DNA of 64,000 nucleotides from Eukaryota sp. TZLM1-RC (lineage: Eukaryota > Metamonada: BaSk clade), in NCBI GenBank assembly GCA_040285825.1, contig JAUPSS010000008.1:558001-622000 (forward strand), read 5' to 3'. The notes beneath the pieces were generated by a model. That model saw nothing but the letters and a program-made list of their open reading frames with translations, made no database searches and was not told where the DNA came from. Numbering within the stretch: position 1 is the stretch's first letter; each line of letters begins with the position of its first letter. Of the stretch, positions 1 through 9,555 are shown piece after piece. The position numbers and the translations under genes were made by a program.

Positions 1-99
1 CTGATTATGGGGAGGAATGCACATAAAGGAAGAGAGTGGTGAGGTTTAGGTAAAAAAAACGGAAACTTTTTATAATACCTACGGATTTTACCTACGGTA

Positions 100-205
100 A
101 AACTAATTTCTGATTCACTTTCTTCTTTTGGAAAATTTTCTGAATCTGTAGTAATTAACTGTTTCGATGTAGGAGATGCAGGTTTTGAAATTGTGGAGTT
201 TTAGT
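100..205 (+). mobile_element. LINE-A 3' end fragment
   Basis: Translates in one frame as the last ~34 residues of the LINE-A protein found elsewhere in the window, ending in GDAGFEIVEF and a stop, nearly the same as the ends near 20.85 kb and 61.42 kb on the other strand. Everything 5' of it is lost or outside the window. The 5'-truncated form fits target-primed reverse transcription, and there is no coding capacity left. Confidence 0.7.
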
Positions 206-297
206 TGTGTATTTTATGTTTTCATATTCCTTATTAGATAAATAAAAAAATGTTAAAAAAAGCTGTGAAAAGATCTTGATTCATTTCATATTCCAGT

Positions 298-323
298 ATT
301 TGACATTTTTGTGTTATTAGCTG
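298..323 (+). promoter_or_regulatory. Start-proximal motif shared with the gene at 47.26 kb
   Basis: The 26 bases before this ATG (TATTTGACATTTTTGTG and then TTATTAGCTG) recur with few changes before the ATG at 47261, and both genes then read ATGTC. A looser match (GAAAAGATC, TTGAT, TTTCAT, TTCATATT) extends about 35 bases upstream in both. The two proteins are unrelated, so a shared core promoter or initiator is the simplest reading. Confidence 0.5.
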
Positions 324-1430
324 ATGTCGGATCTCACTGAACAGCAAGTATTAGAACTAGTCCAAGAAGATCCAGCAAAGACCAACGACGTTGCAAGCTG
401 CTTTTTCTGCTGTTACACAAATGACTCTCCTCATGAAGTCGTCAATCACCTTGAATCAACTCATTTCTTCTCTATAGAGAATCCTGAAGCTATCAATGAC
501 TTACCTAGATACCTCCGCATCTACTCAAAGATTCTCACTGACAAACCCTCACCCTTCTTCCTCTCTACAGACCTCCCTAACGATGATCTGATTCGCAAAA
601 CCATCAACAAAGATAAGCTGAAAGTTATGCTCAACCTTCAACATCAAGAAAGAGCTGACGACACCACTGTAAGAACATGTATCTTTTGTCGCCAGGAGTT
701 CACTGGAGACCGCTCTCAAGTCTTTCAGCATATGTTTACCACTCACAACCTCAACCTTGGAAGAGCAGATGGGTTAGTCAATGTAGATAAGCTCTTGACA
801 ATTCTGCATTCAAAGATGGATGCTCTTGAGTGTTTGTTTTGTAATAGAGTTTTTCGAAATAGGGAAGCTTTAAAGAACCACATGAAGAAGAAGAATCATA
901 TTAAAGTTCATCCAAGCGACAAACTTTATGATCAATTCTATATAATTAATTATTCCAATCCTGGAATTGGTTGGCAGAAACTTGATAAGGAAGTTGATGA
1001 TGAGCTGTACACGTCAACTGCTGAGAGTCTTGCGGAATCAATGATCGATAATTGGTCTGATTGGACTGACGATTTCGAGCAGGAGGTAAATTGTCTTTAT
1101 TGCGATGAAGTGTTTCCTAATGTGGAAAAGGTTCTCAGCCACTTTAAATCAGTTGAAGACGTAGATTTTATTAATATTGTTGAAAATTGCACGTTAATGG
1201 AGTTTGTGCAGTTAGTTAATTTTTTGAGAATTTGTGCTTCAAAGCTAAGGTGTCCGGCTTGCAATGAAACCTTTGATTGTAAAGCTGATTATCAATCACA
1301 CGTAATCAATCAAGGTCATCAGTTGCCCTTGGAAAATGAACACATTTCTCCACAGTATTTAATTCCTTTCGATTCGAATGATCCTCTTCTTTTTTCTTTA
1401 GAAGGATTTAAGGATGATGATTTGAATTAG
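324..1430 (+). CDS. ZNF277: ZNF277-like C2H2 zinc-finger protein
   Basis: A 368-residue protein with five C2H2-type fingers at about residues 26-47, 118-140, 169-191, 256-275 and 310-332. The third, CLFCNRVFRNREALKNHMKK, followed by a NH-I-K-V-HP segment, LYDQFYIINY and a DNWSDW motif, has the order and spacing of the eukaryotic ZNF277 family. In animals ZNF277 partners ribosomal protein uS5 and Polycomb factors; that role is known only from the family, not seen here. The ATG is the first in frame and follows a motif shared with another gene start. It converges on the SPFH gene with 78 bp between stop codons. An ordinary multi-finger transcription factor is the alternative, but the WSDW and LYDQFY signatures favour ZNF277. 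Confidence 0.75.
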   Translation: MSDLTEQQVLELVQEDPAKTNDVASCFFCCYTNDSPHEVVNHLESTHFFSIENPEAINDLPRYLRIYSKILTDKPSPFFLSTDLPNDDLIRKTINKDKLKVMLNLQHQERADDTTVRTCIFCRQEFTGDRSQVFQHMFTTHNLNLGRADGLVNVDKLLTILHSKMDALECLFCNRVFRNREALKNHMKKKNHIKVHPSDKLYDQFYIINYSNPGIGWQKLDKEVDDELYTSTAESLAESMIDNWSDWTDDFEQEVNCLYCDEVFPNVEKVLSHFKSVEDVDFINIVENCTLMEFVQLVNFLRICASKLRCPACNETFDCKADYQSHVINQGHQLPLENEHISPQYLIPFDSNDPLLFSLEGFKDDDLN

Positions 1431-1508
1431 AATAGTATTTTACAAATAAATAATCGATAAAGTTATCATTAAAAATGTTTACAAACGAATTGAATTTACA
1501 ATCAAAAT

Positions 1509-2393
1509 CTAATCAGCATCTAGTCGGAAAGCCAACTTCTTTCCACGGTGACCTTTCAACAGATCATTCGCCACATACCTTACCAGATTAGAGCCTTGAA
1601 TTCCAATGTCTTCTTTAATCAAATTAACAGCTTCAACACGTGCAAACCGAATTGTCTTGGCTCCTTCAGCAGTAGCATTAGCATTAATGATATAAGAGTC
1701 AGCCAAAGCTCTTGCATTTCGGACGCGTACATCAGCTGCCCTAATGGTTTGATCCAATTCTGTATCCTTTTCAGTGAGTCTATTATCTCTTTGGCTTCTG
1801 GCAACATCAATGTCTCTTTCTGCAGCCTGTCTGTTGCTAATAGCATCTTCAAACACAGACGGTAAATCAATGTCATGTAGTTGGAAAGCAGTGACTCTGG
1901 TCGAAATTGCTTGAAGTTTATCACGAAGAGTATCTTCCATATGGTTCTGTACAATAGACCGTTCAGAAAAGAATTGAATAGCAGTGTAATTGCTGGCGAC
2001 ATCGCGGCAAATAGAACGGATGAGACAACGTATAACTGGTCTGTATTCGGTAATGAATCTGTCAAAAATGTAGTTAATGTCTTCAATGGCAAGTCTGTAC
2101 TGGAGCTCCACCTCCATGGTGACTTCTAAGCCATCATATGAGCGGAGATCTAGAGGGTTGTTCTCTTCTTTGGTAAAATCTTCAGTGATTTCAGTAGTGG
2201 GATATTTGTAAAAGGAAAAGCCCGGTCCAAGAAAGTATCGACCTGATACCAGTGGTACTTCACGAACCTTCCCGGTCCATCCATTGAGAACAAGAGCAAC
2301 ATGAGCAGGTTCAACAGTATAAAAGGAAGACATAAGAATGACTCCTAACACAACGATTATAAAGATAACAACATGAGCTACTGGACGCCCCAT
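1509..2393 (-). CDS. SPFH/band-7 (prohibitin-like) membrane protein
   Basis: 294 residues with one N-terminal membrane helix (about 6-24), then an SPFH/band-7 domain (about 25-190: YTVEPAHVALVLNGWTGKV, a TMEVELQYRL strand, an FSERSIVQNHMEDTLRDKL helix), then a charged helical region (about 190-245, rich in R, D, E and Q) and a short alpha/beta tail. SPFH proteins oligomerise into membrane microdomain scaffolds; which subfamily (prohibitin, stomatin, erlin-like) is not decided by sequence reading. The ATG is the first in frame and lies 48 bp after a conserved upstream block also found before two other genes. A decayed Fanzor copy lies immediately upstream on the same strand. Confidence 0.85.
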   Translation of the reverse strand: MGRPVAHVVIFIIVVLGVILMSSFYTVEPAHVALVLNGWTGKVREVPLVSGRYFLGPGFSFYKYPTTEITEDFTKEENNPLDLRSYDGLEVTMEVELQYRLAIEDINYIFDRFITEYRPVIRCLIRSICRDVASNYTAIQFFSERSIVQNHMEDTLRDKLQAISTRVTAFQLHDIDLPSVFEDAISNRQAAERDIDVARSQRDNRLTEKDTELDQTIRAADVRVRNARALADSYIINANATAEGAKTIRFARVEAVNLIKEDIGIQGSNLVRYVANDLLKGHRGKKLAFRLDAD

Positions 2394-2442
2394 TCTTACT
2401 GATATTATCTATAACAATGAAATAAGTGACCTTTTTACAGTG
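2394..2442 (-). promoter_or_regulatory. Conserved 5' block before the SPFH gene
   Basis: On the minus strand, GTAAAAAGGTCACTTATTTC and then ATTGTTATAGATAATATC run directly into the ATG of the SPFH gene. Close copies stand before the genes at 20718 (minus) and 33209 (plus), and a partial copy lies at 27.69 kb. The downstream proteins are unrelated. It may be a core promoter or 5' UTR element, or an element end/insertion target for Fanzor. Confidence 0.6.
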
Positions 2443-2555
2443 ACCTAAGATATTGTAAGTTGAACTGTAAGTCCAAATCCAAATGCATTTACCAAACCTA
2501 CATTGGAAATCCATACTTCATTTCAACTCCAGGCACTATTGAGCTGCCACATAGT

Positions 2556-4674
2556 TTAAGATGGACTGATATTTTCTTCTACAGAGATCTTCTTGACTAC
2601 TCTCTTTTTAGTTCCTCCCTGTCTTCCTTTAGCACCCGATGAGGATGTGCTTGTTTCAGGAACTTGCGATGGACAGTTTCTTCTGTTGTGGTCTTCTCCG
2701 CGACATAAACCACATCTTCTCGGTTTTTTGTCCTTCTCAGCAGTCTTCTTTTTCTGATCTCTCTGCGAAGTAGATGATCCATTTTCGAATTCTTTTGTTT
2801 GAGTTTTTGGTCTCTCGAAAATGGATGGTTCCAGTGAATCCTTCTGTTCACGCCATTCTTGTTGAAAATCTCTTTTTCTAGTAGGATTGTTTTGATTAAA
2901 TAAATCAATTTCTTGTTTTAATTTCTTTGCTTTTCTTTTTAGTTGTCGTTTGCCCTTAGGACCTAACACTTTAATACTAGAATCGTTGACACATTCTCCA
3001 AAATTTCCCTTGGCAGCACAACTGGAACAAGATTTACTCGTTCTATATTCATCAACTAGGAAAATTCGATAACCAAATCTTCTTAATAGTTTGCGGATTT
3101 CGGTTCCTCTAGTGGTTGTCCCTTTTCCCTTCCTTGTGTTTCCATTCGAGCTCCAGTCACCATAACCAATAACTACGTCTTCAGGGGAGCCAAAGGTCAA
3201 TTTGAATCTTTTCAACATGTTTCTTCACTTCTTTGATTATTCGAATACGTTTGAAATTTTCTTTTTCTAATCCATATTTCTTGGTAAAAAATATTCATAT
3301 GAACATTGTATCGCTCAAATTCCTTGATGTAATCATCAAAATGTTGACTGAAAAAAGATCTTTGTTGTCTGTTTGATACAGATAAAGAACATTGATTTAA
3401 AATATCCTGACATAAGTAATCACTATCAGGTAATTGTACTTTCCAATTTTTTTCAATTTTCTTTTTCCGTTCAACGATATTTGGTACTTTTTCTGTCAAA
3501 GTGTTATATTTGACCGTTTTCCACCAGTGTGTGGGTTTAAGTTGTGCATAATCAGAGTCAGACTTGGAATAGATTGATATATTTTGTAATTGTTTCTCTC
3601 TTCTTTTAATGCCTTTGCTTTTTTGCTCCTGATTTCTGGTAGTTTTCTTTTTTTATAAAACACATTTTGTGAAATTTGTTCTGGGGTAATAGTTACAGCA
3701 GGATTTGGAGAAACACAGTGCATTAAATCGTACTCGTTAGGGTCAATATCAACTATTCTTTTATCTTTTAACTTCAACTTTTCGTCATTTTCAGCAGACA
3801 AGGACTGTATGCATCGCTCTGGGTGCGCTTAAGTCTTGGAAATAGAATTTTTAAAAACATTTCCATTTTCATCAGCCATGTCTTTACGAATTAAGACCAC
3901 TGAACAAGCAATCCCGTCTGTTACAATTGAGGAGAATTTTAATTGAAAGCAACCTTTAGTCTCCCGTTTGTAGGAATCTAATACCTTATCAGTTAGTATT
4001 TCGGTAAAAACTGATTTTCTAATTTCATTTGCTCTCCCTTTGAACTTGCCAAATCTTTCATTGAGCCAATGACTATAGAGTCTTATATGCCGTGGAATCA
4101 ATGTAGTTGTCAATGGAAAAGGATTACTGACTGACAAAGGTTTGCCATCCTGGGAACAAAATGATTGAATGGTTCTGTTAATACTTAAAGCTTGAGAGAG
4201 AAATTTCAATGGCTTGGCTGATTGAGTATAATAAAGATTTTTACCCTTAATAAAAGTGGGAATTAAACAATGTTTCATTTTAGCAAAAAACTTTAAAGTC
4301 AAGTCTGACTGGGGAAAGGGAAAAACAATGTGATCATTGATAAAAAGTTTATCAAAGTTTCCACTGATAATGGCTTCCCTGAGTTTGTTGAAATTAGTTA
4401 ATAACTCTTTCTTCAGATGTTGTTCCTAAATTTGTTCTAGTCTGAACTTCTTCAAGGGGATAATGTTTAACCAGCGCAAAACGTATTCATGAAAGTGTTT
4501 GCTGAGATTATTGCCATAATTAATGGCAAGTTGTTTGGCTGTGTAGTGCGAAACTCGATTCATTGATGTATTACCTGGAAATTGAGTCCTTCTTTGAATA
4601 AGCTCATTATCAAGATTTTGTAGAATTGGATAAAAGAAATTCAGGTAGTTAAAACTAATTTTTTGTTTCAAAGT
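2556..4674 (-). pseudogene. Fanzor (TnpB-like RNA-guided nuclease) copy Fz-A, decayed
   Basis: Minus-strand reading gives, in order: an N-terminal helical region (4671-4426), a segment with VTDGIACSVVLIRKD (4302-3829), the RuvC-I aspartate in RIVDIDPNEYDL (about 3744), a helical stretch (3499-3212), GYGDWS (about 3155) and DEYRTSKSCSSC (about 3050). This fits the TnpB/Fanzor signature of D, 125-275 residues, then T/S-T/S-x-x and a Cys zinc finger; here the gap is about 234. Frames break: in-frame TAG at 4426, TAA at 3829, and frameshifts near 3497 and 3215. The C-terminus lacks the expected W-x-RD-x-NA RuvC-III motif. It has instead a long charged linker and a CCHC knuckle, CGLCRGEDHNRRNC (about 2710). 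It lies directly upstream of the SPFH gene. Most likely an inactive copy. Confidence 0.7.
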
Positions 4675-4800
4675 GTAATTCGAAATACCCTTATCTTCAA
4701 TTACTTTTTCGCTTCAATCTTTGATAGTTCCAGTTCTGAATTATTTGCGTTTGACTTCGCGACAAACATCCGCCTTAAAACTAATTTATTTGATGCTAAT

Positions 4801-5140
4801 TTAATTGATTCGGCTTAAATCTGGTAGTTGAATTGAGAAATCATTAAAATCGAAATACGCATCATAGTCGTATTCATGCATTGAATGCGCAGTTTCGATT
4901 GGGTAAAATGTTTCTTCAATCTGAAGGGCATCAAAATCATAACCATTCATCAAATCAATCTCTAACTTCCTTTACTCAGTATTTTCATATTGACACAGTA
5001 AGAAAAATTTAAAGAAGGATGTTCCTCTGATAGTAGCTAATTGGTTATTGTGAACACACTTACAAGTCAAAGTACGCTTGTCATGGTCGTTGATTGTTTT
5101 ATTTATTCTTCTTTTTACAACTGTTATTGTAGGTTTTTCG
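4801..5140 (-). pseudogene. Unrecognised coding remnant
   Basis: On the minus strand this reads as about 110 codons with one internal TAA: first a basic part containing KRTLTCKCVHNNQLATIRG, then a very acidic, aromatic part rich in D, E and Y, ending SIQLPDLSRIN and a stop. I do not recognise it. It lies just upstream of Fz-A on the same strand, so it could be the Fanzor N-terminal extension or part of an older insertion. Confidence 0.3.
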
Positions 5141-5164
5141 ACAATTAATTGAAAATGATGATGA

Positions 5165-5314
5165 AAGAAGGAATTAGCCGTTGATCAGTCCGCCGCTATT
5201 TTAGAGGCGTTCGTAACCGAAGGTGGCCGCGGCCTGCGATCAGCGGTGTTCATGGCTATGCAGACAGCCCTGCAATGGAACAGTCTCATTTCATCAAGAA
5301 TACGGATTACTTGA
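5165..5314 (+). other. GC-rich islet with a 50-codon open frame
   Basis: About 110 bases from 5177 are far richer in G+C than any neighbour. In the plus frame they read without stops as a protein-like string including AILEAFVTEGGRGLRSAVF and MAMQTALQW. The same bases can also pair: CCGTTGATC (5178-5186) with GATCAGCGG (5238-5246), plus an inner GGCCGCGGCC palindrome. The reverse strand has GAACGCCTCTAA, a string also found near the 3' end of large-subunit rRNA, but the rest does not match that I can see. Origin unknown: transferred coding fragment, structured RNA or rRNA debris. Confidence 0.35.
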
Positions 5315-5430
5315 TGTAGATGTTCAGCCAGAATTCTGTATTATCATTTCCCCACAATTCAGTAGTTTTGATTTGTTCTGACAGTTGAGTATTTTTTTTT
5401 CTTTCAATAGAAACTTTAGACGACCCACCT

Positions 5431-5685
5431 TTATTTACAATTTTCTATAAAAATTTCAAGTTCTACTCTTGAAACGAAATTGTTGATTTCATTTTGAAAC
5501 AGTTTAGAAATAACATTTTCAATGCTATTGATTCCCTTTTTGACAATACACAAAGACTGAATTACCTTTCTTAAATCTATAGTCATAAAAGATTCTAATA
5601 CAGTCTCGCTTAACCATCTTTTAAACCACAGAGGGCTGTGAGGAATATAGTTGGTTAATTGGAAATCTGTTTCAATTTGCAACAA
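5431..5685 (-). pseudogene. Unrecognised 84-codon open frame between Fz-A and a LINE fragment
   Basis: The frame has leucine-, isoleucine- and lysine-rich helical composition (for example FKRWLSETVLESFMTIDLRK) and ends with a stop at 5431. There is no upstream ATG context like that of the host genes. It points the same way as Fz-A and could be part of its N-terminus, but I cannot align it. It may also be chance. Confidence 0.25.
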
Positions 5686-5829
5686 TTTACAGCGTTGAAT
5701 AAAAAAAGAAAAAAATAATTCGTCTGTGATGTAGCCAATAAGTAACTCGGGCTTAACCTCCAGGTTTAACCTTACTTGATATTTTTTGGCAAAATATTTT
5801 TATTTTCAACGAACAAAGCATTAAAAGAA

Positions 5830-6165
5830 CTAGAACTCAATATCCTCAATATACGCATCAACATCATCAAACCTCTTATGCGCGCTATTTTCATACTCTA
5901 TTCCTAACTGTAACAGTGCTTTGGTCAGCATTTCTGGAATTGATTTAAGAATACTGAAAACAATTCTATTGTGCCAAAAATTGAAGTTCAATTCTTTTCC
6001 TGCTCTTTCTTTTATTAAACATCTGAAACCTTCGAGAAATTTAATGCCAGATACTCCAATGTTACCATATAGAGAAACAGCAAAAGGAACCAGCTGGTAC
6101 TTTACATGCTCAACTCGTCCTAGACATTGTTTAATTTTATTTTTGGAAGACACATTTCTAAATTA
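5830..6165 (-). mobile_element. LINE-A 3' end fragment
   Basis: The 107-codon frame contains VEHVKYQLVPFAVSLYGNIG, a GIKFLEGF segment, FWHNRIVFSI and the terminal YIEDIEF-stop. It is the same module as at 38.47-38.84 kb and 62.99-63.27 kb (the latter nearly identical). It corresponds to the domain following the Cys/His finger at the C-terminus of non-LTR reverse transcriptases. Truncated at the 5' end. Confidence 0.75.
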
Positions 6166-6179
6166 AACCAAAAACCTTA

Positions 6180-7205
6180 ACTAATACTTTTACCTACTAA
6201 AAACCCCATGAACTGAATGACGGGAGATTTTCGTCATTCACTTGCACAAAGAAAACGTTTATTCAGAGAGTTCTACAACATTTTAATCTAGGTCATTAAC
6301 CTGACCAATCACTTTGTTTAAGTGGTCTGGGAGAGATTTATGTGTGGATACAGATTCTTGAACAAATACATCTACTACAGTAGTTGCAACTTGCAATAGG
6401 GGTTCGGGAAAACGTTTTCGAACAGAACCTTGATGACACGTATCCATGAACAAAAACCAGTACGGCCGAACGTTCGGAAGGGGTGCGAATGTTCAGAATT
6501 CTAACATTGCTTCTTGATAGCTTGTTCTTTGGACCTTCATCAACCTTGCCTTACTGACAGTTATGACTTTTTAGTCAGTTTGAATAATATCCTTTTTGAA
6601 AAATTAGAAGTCTGATTATCCTGGATGAGGAACAACAATAATAATAGGAATTATTCCTTGATATTGAGGAGGATTAATGTCAATGTCATCAATCGATTGT
6701 TCCGTACCTTGAATTTTTGTGCGGCGACCTTTTATTTCAAGTGATGAACTAGTAGGATTAGTTTGCGACAGTGTTCCTTAATAAAAAGTAATTTTAATGC
6801 GTAGGCAAAAGAGTTTCCTTCAATTTGAGCGCTAGAGCTCGAATTTATATAAACTATAATAGACTATTATATAGAGCTAATCAAGGCTTACACAAGTCGA
6901 TCCTTGTTACCATTTTGTTATCGGTCCTCCTCCTTAGTTTTGATGCTAGAAATGGTGCACTCTGTATTCTCTGAAACAAGTATGGTGTTTTTGAGCTTGG
7001 TCATTTTTAAAAGTATGTTTTACGCTTCAACAAAGATGAGTCAAGACATTTTCCTTAAACTTTTTGTCAGAGTTTATGATAAATGAAATTTTAAACATCG
7101 AAAAGTTAATAAAAGAAGGGTGTCAAATACCAGCTACTTTTCTTTACTTTTAGCTGCCTTTTTTGACTTGAATTAATTTTGAGCGTCATTCATGGAAACC
7201 AATAG
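6180..7205. other. Intergenic stretch, no recognisable gene
   Basis: Short frames only. A minus-strand stretch at about 6600-6780 reads as roughly 50 codons (with SIDDIDINPPQYQGIIPI) and may be the tail of a dead gene. A short palindrome, CCGAACGTTCGG, lies near 6463. Nothing else stands out. Confidence 0.4.
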
Positions 7206-7210
7206 TGAAA

Positions 7211-7396
7211 TCATGACTTATATTTAGAAATTACTATCAAAACGATATTAAAATATATCCAACAACAGACCAAGAAGACCGTGATGTCCAAAAAGTAGAG
7301 TGGCTGTGATTTATAACTGCAACAAACATCTCTACTATACCTGGCTTCCAAATGCACTGTAGCAACATCTTCTTCTTGGTCATCTCTTGATCTCAT
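7211..7396 (-). CDS. Possible small tail-anchored membrane protein
   Basis: Starting at the ATG at 7396, 61 residues: an acidic, charged head (MRSRDDQEEDVATVHLEARY), then a Cys-containing linker and one long hydrophobic helix (about residues 34-56: LYFLDITVFLVCCWIYFNIV) with a short basic tail. That is the layout of a tail-anchored protein. It is divergent from the PIG-W gene, with about 100 bp between start codons. No family is recognised, and at this length a chance frame remains possible. Confidence 0.4.
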   Translation of the reverse strand: MRSRDDQEEDVATVHLEARYSRDVCCSYKSQPLYFLDITVFLVCCWIYFNIVLIVISKYKS

Positions 7397-7497
7397 GAAG
7401 AGAATCTTCAGTTGATGAATTTTGGGTTTGTAATTCAAAGTTTGTTTCCAAAAAATTGTTCTGTAAGTTCTTGTTAATCAATTCTTCAGGTTCAGCT

Positions 7498-8610
7498 ATG
7501 AATCATACAATGTATATAACTCTACGTTGGATAATGGATTTCTCCTTTCTTGTTGCTCCTATTATCTTTGGTGTAAACAGTCTCTCTAAGGCCATGTATT
7601 TACCTCTTTTGTTCCTTCTCTTTGACAATGTTTATTCCCCACATAGAGTGCCGTCCATTTCAACCACCGATCAACTGTTCAAATCATTCGTTCAGCTGTT
7701 TACCACTCTGTGTATTCTAGCTGTTGATTTTCCTTCTTTTGTTCAAACATTTGCCAAGTCGTCCTTCCGAGGAAACTCTCTCATGGATCTTGGTATTGGA
7801 AGTACTGTGTTTATCAAAGGGTTTACCTCCAAGCAGAATAATAGCAATAGGACAGTTTTTTATCTTGCTTGTTTTCTTTCAAGATGTATTTTAATTCATT
7901 TGTTTTATTCACAGGGGGTAATTACTATGGGGGAATACGGCACTTTTTGGAATTTCTTCCTGTCAATGTTTATTTTAGAACTTTTCTGGAGTTTGCTGGA
8001 CCACACGTTTGTCGTTCAGTATTCTTTTTTTTCTTGTTTATGTTTATCCTTCATTAGTTTTCATTTCCTCAGAGATTCGTCTTTCTTGACGACCTTATAC
8101 CACACCAAACAATCAAGTAGTTCAAACCTTTTTTTCCAAAATTATTCTGGAATTGTTGGATTATTTGGTCTTTTCTCCATTAGACTTGGATCTCATTCCT
8201 TGTTTAAATCCAGAAACAATTTTTCTAGTTTGATATTAAAACAATCTCTATTCACCTTCATTTACCTCATATTCTCTCTTAGGTTTAAACCATCTGTGAA
8301 GTTGGTTGATGGGGTTTATGTTACATGGGTGCTTTCTGTTTGTGGCTGGTTATGGTTGGGCTGTTTTCTTTTATCTGGATGGATTGATATCACCAAGCAC
8401 CCCCTAATCACCTCGCTTGGTAGGAACATGACCTCTGTATTTGTCTTTTCCAACCTTCTAACTGGAGTCTTTAATGTTGTTTTCCTCAAAAGGGGAGTTT
8501 TTTTCAATAGGATGGGGGCAATCTCAGTTTTGACTATTTATATGTTTTTAGTTTGTGTATTTGCTCTACTTAAGTGCACTCGGTTAAGAGTTACCTTTGG
8601 CTTCTTTTAG
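7498..8610 (+). CDS. GWT1: GPI inositol acyltransferase (PIG-W/GWT1)
   Basis: 370 residues from the ATG at 7498; the open frame extends 14 codons upstream without an ATG. The protein is almost entirely hydrophobic, as expected for this ER enzyme with about 13 membrane helices. Family landmarks are visible: MDLGIGSTVFIKG (about residue 95) and MGEYGTFWNFF (about 144), matching the conserved D-GVGSFVFS-G and EYG-HWNFF blocks of GWT1/PIG-W. The enzyme adds an acyl chain to the inositol of glucosaminyl-phosphatidylinositol during GPI-anchor assembly. A second GPI-pathway gene (GPI8) lies 6 kb away. Length is somewhat below the 450-500 residues usual in animals and fungi. Confidence 0.85.
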   Translation: MNHTMYITLRWIMDFSFLVAPIIFGVNSLSKAMYLPLLFLLFDNVYSPHRVPSISTTDQLFKSFVQLFTTLCILAVDFPSFVQTFAKSSFRGNSLMDLGIGSTVFIKGFTSKQNNSNRTVFYLACFLSRCILIHLFYSQGVITMGEYGTFWNFFLSMFILELFWSLLDHTFVVQYSFFSCLCLSFISFHFLRDSSFLTTLYHTKQSSSSNLFFQNYSGIVGLFGLFSIRLGSHSLFKSRNNFSSLILKQSLFTFIYLIFSLRFKPSVKLVDGVYVTWVLSVCGWLWLGCFLLSGWIDITKHPLITSLGRNMTSVFVFSNLLTGVFNVVFLKRGVFFNRMGAISVLTIYMFLVCVFALLKCTRLRVTFGFF

Positions 8611-8632
8611 TTGTTTTTGATCTTCATATTTC

Positions 8633-8660
8633 AACCCTAACTTGAACCCTAACCGTAACA
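8633..8660. repeat. Degenerate telomere-like CCCTAA motif
   Basis: Just after the PIG-W stop codon: CAACCCTAACTTGAACCCTA and ACCGTAAC, that is two CCCTAA units and degenerate neighbours at roughly 12-13 base spacing. Too short to call an interstitial telomere; chance is possible. Confidence 0.25.
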
Positions 8661-9555
8661 TTCACTTACGATAGACACAATATTTCAACACTTTATGTTT
8701 GTCAAGAATTGATTTAATTGCAAAGTAACCCTTTGCCGACAGTCACATCTTTTTGTTTAGCTCATTCAAGTTCATCGTGTAGTTTCCTAATTACCAATAA
8801 AATTAAACAAGAAATTAAAATTATTCATTATTTGTTACGTTGTGCCTTTCTATAAAAATTGTCCTCAGTTTATTGCTTTGCTTGTGAAAGTGTAGCCTAT
8901 TTACTGCAAAGCATTCTTCCAAGCCAAACCTATTTACAAATTGATCAACTTTCGTTTGTTCAAATTTGGAACTTTGGTACTGTGTGTGAAATATCATCAT
9001 CAGAATTGCTTTCAATTCAATCAAAAATGATAGTTCTATGCTAAAGGACTTATTTTTCCTTTTTCCCTCGGCTTTTGACTTCAACTTTGATGGTAAACTG
9101 AAATGCCTAATTGCGCACTTATAACTTGCAATATTCTGTTTTAACCAAAAAAAGGCAGGGATTCTTGTTATATTTGAGGTGATTTGAAAATGTCACAATT
9201 GATTCTTTGATTACCATAACATTAGTAATTAAGCTAAACCAAAATGTGTTCATCTACATCCAAGGGAACACCAATAAGTTGAAAGCTAATTTCAGAATTG
9301 GTTATTCTATACTATCCAGTAATAAAATCAAACTTTTTATCATCAATCAAAGTCTTGGACTGATTACCTAGCAATACTAATGCTGATCCCAATTTATCAG
9401 TAGTCCTGGACTTTACTACTGTTCATCCCTGCAACAATTATGTATTTTTCAGTCAATGAAATGAGATTTGTATCATTTAGAAAACACTGAAAACGCTAAA
9501 GTTGAGAAGTATAAGGCTTAATTATTAGTTAAGGTTTGAATTGTCGTCCAATGTA
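8661..9555. other. Intergenic stretch, no recognisable gene
   Basis: AT-rich with only short unsupported frames, including an 87-codon minus-strand frame at 8821-9084 of low complexity. It may hold LINE 3' UTR sequence approaching the fragment at 9.56 kb. Confidence 0.4.

Noticed and set aside
1548-2129. Plus-strand frames opposite the SPFH gene
   Set aside because: Shadows of a well-supported gene on the other strand.
5178-5246. tRNA-like cloverleaf in the GC-rich islet
   Set aside because: Length (69 nt) and nested stems are suggestive, but there is no A/B box, no TTCGA-type arm and no plausible anticodon arm.
6904-7086. 60-codon plus-strand hydrophobic frame
   Set aside because: Begins at a TTG in AT-rich DNA, has no family look and no promoter motif.
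8821-9084. 87-codon minus-strand frame
   Set aside because: Low-complexity Lys/Asn/Phe composition typical of chance frames in AT-rich DNA; no repeat or family match.
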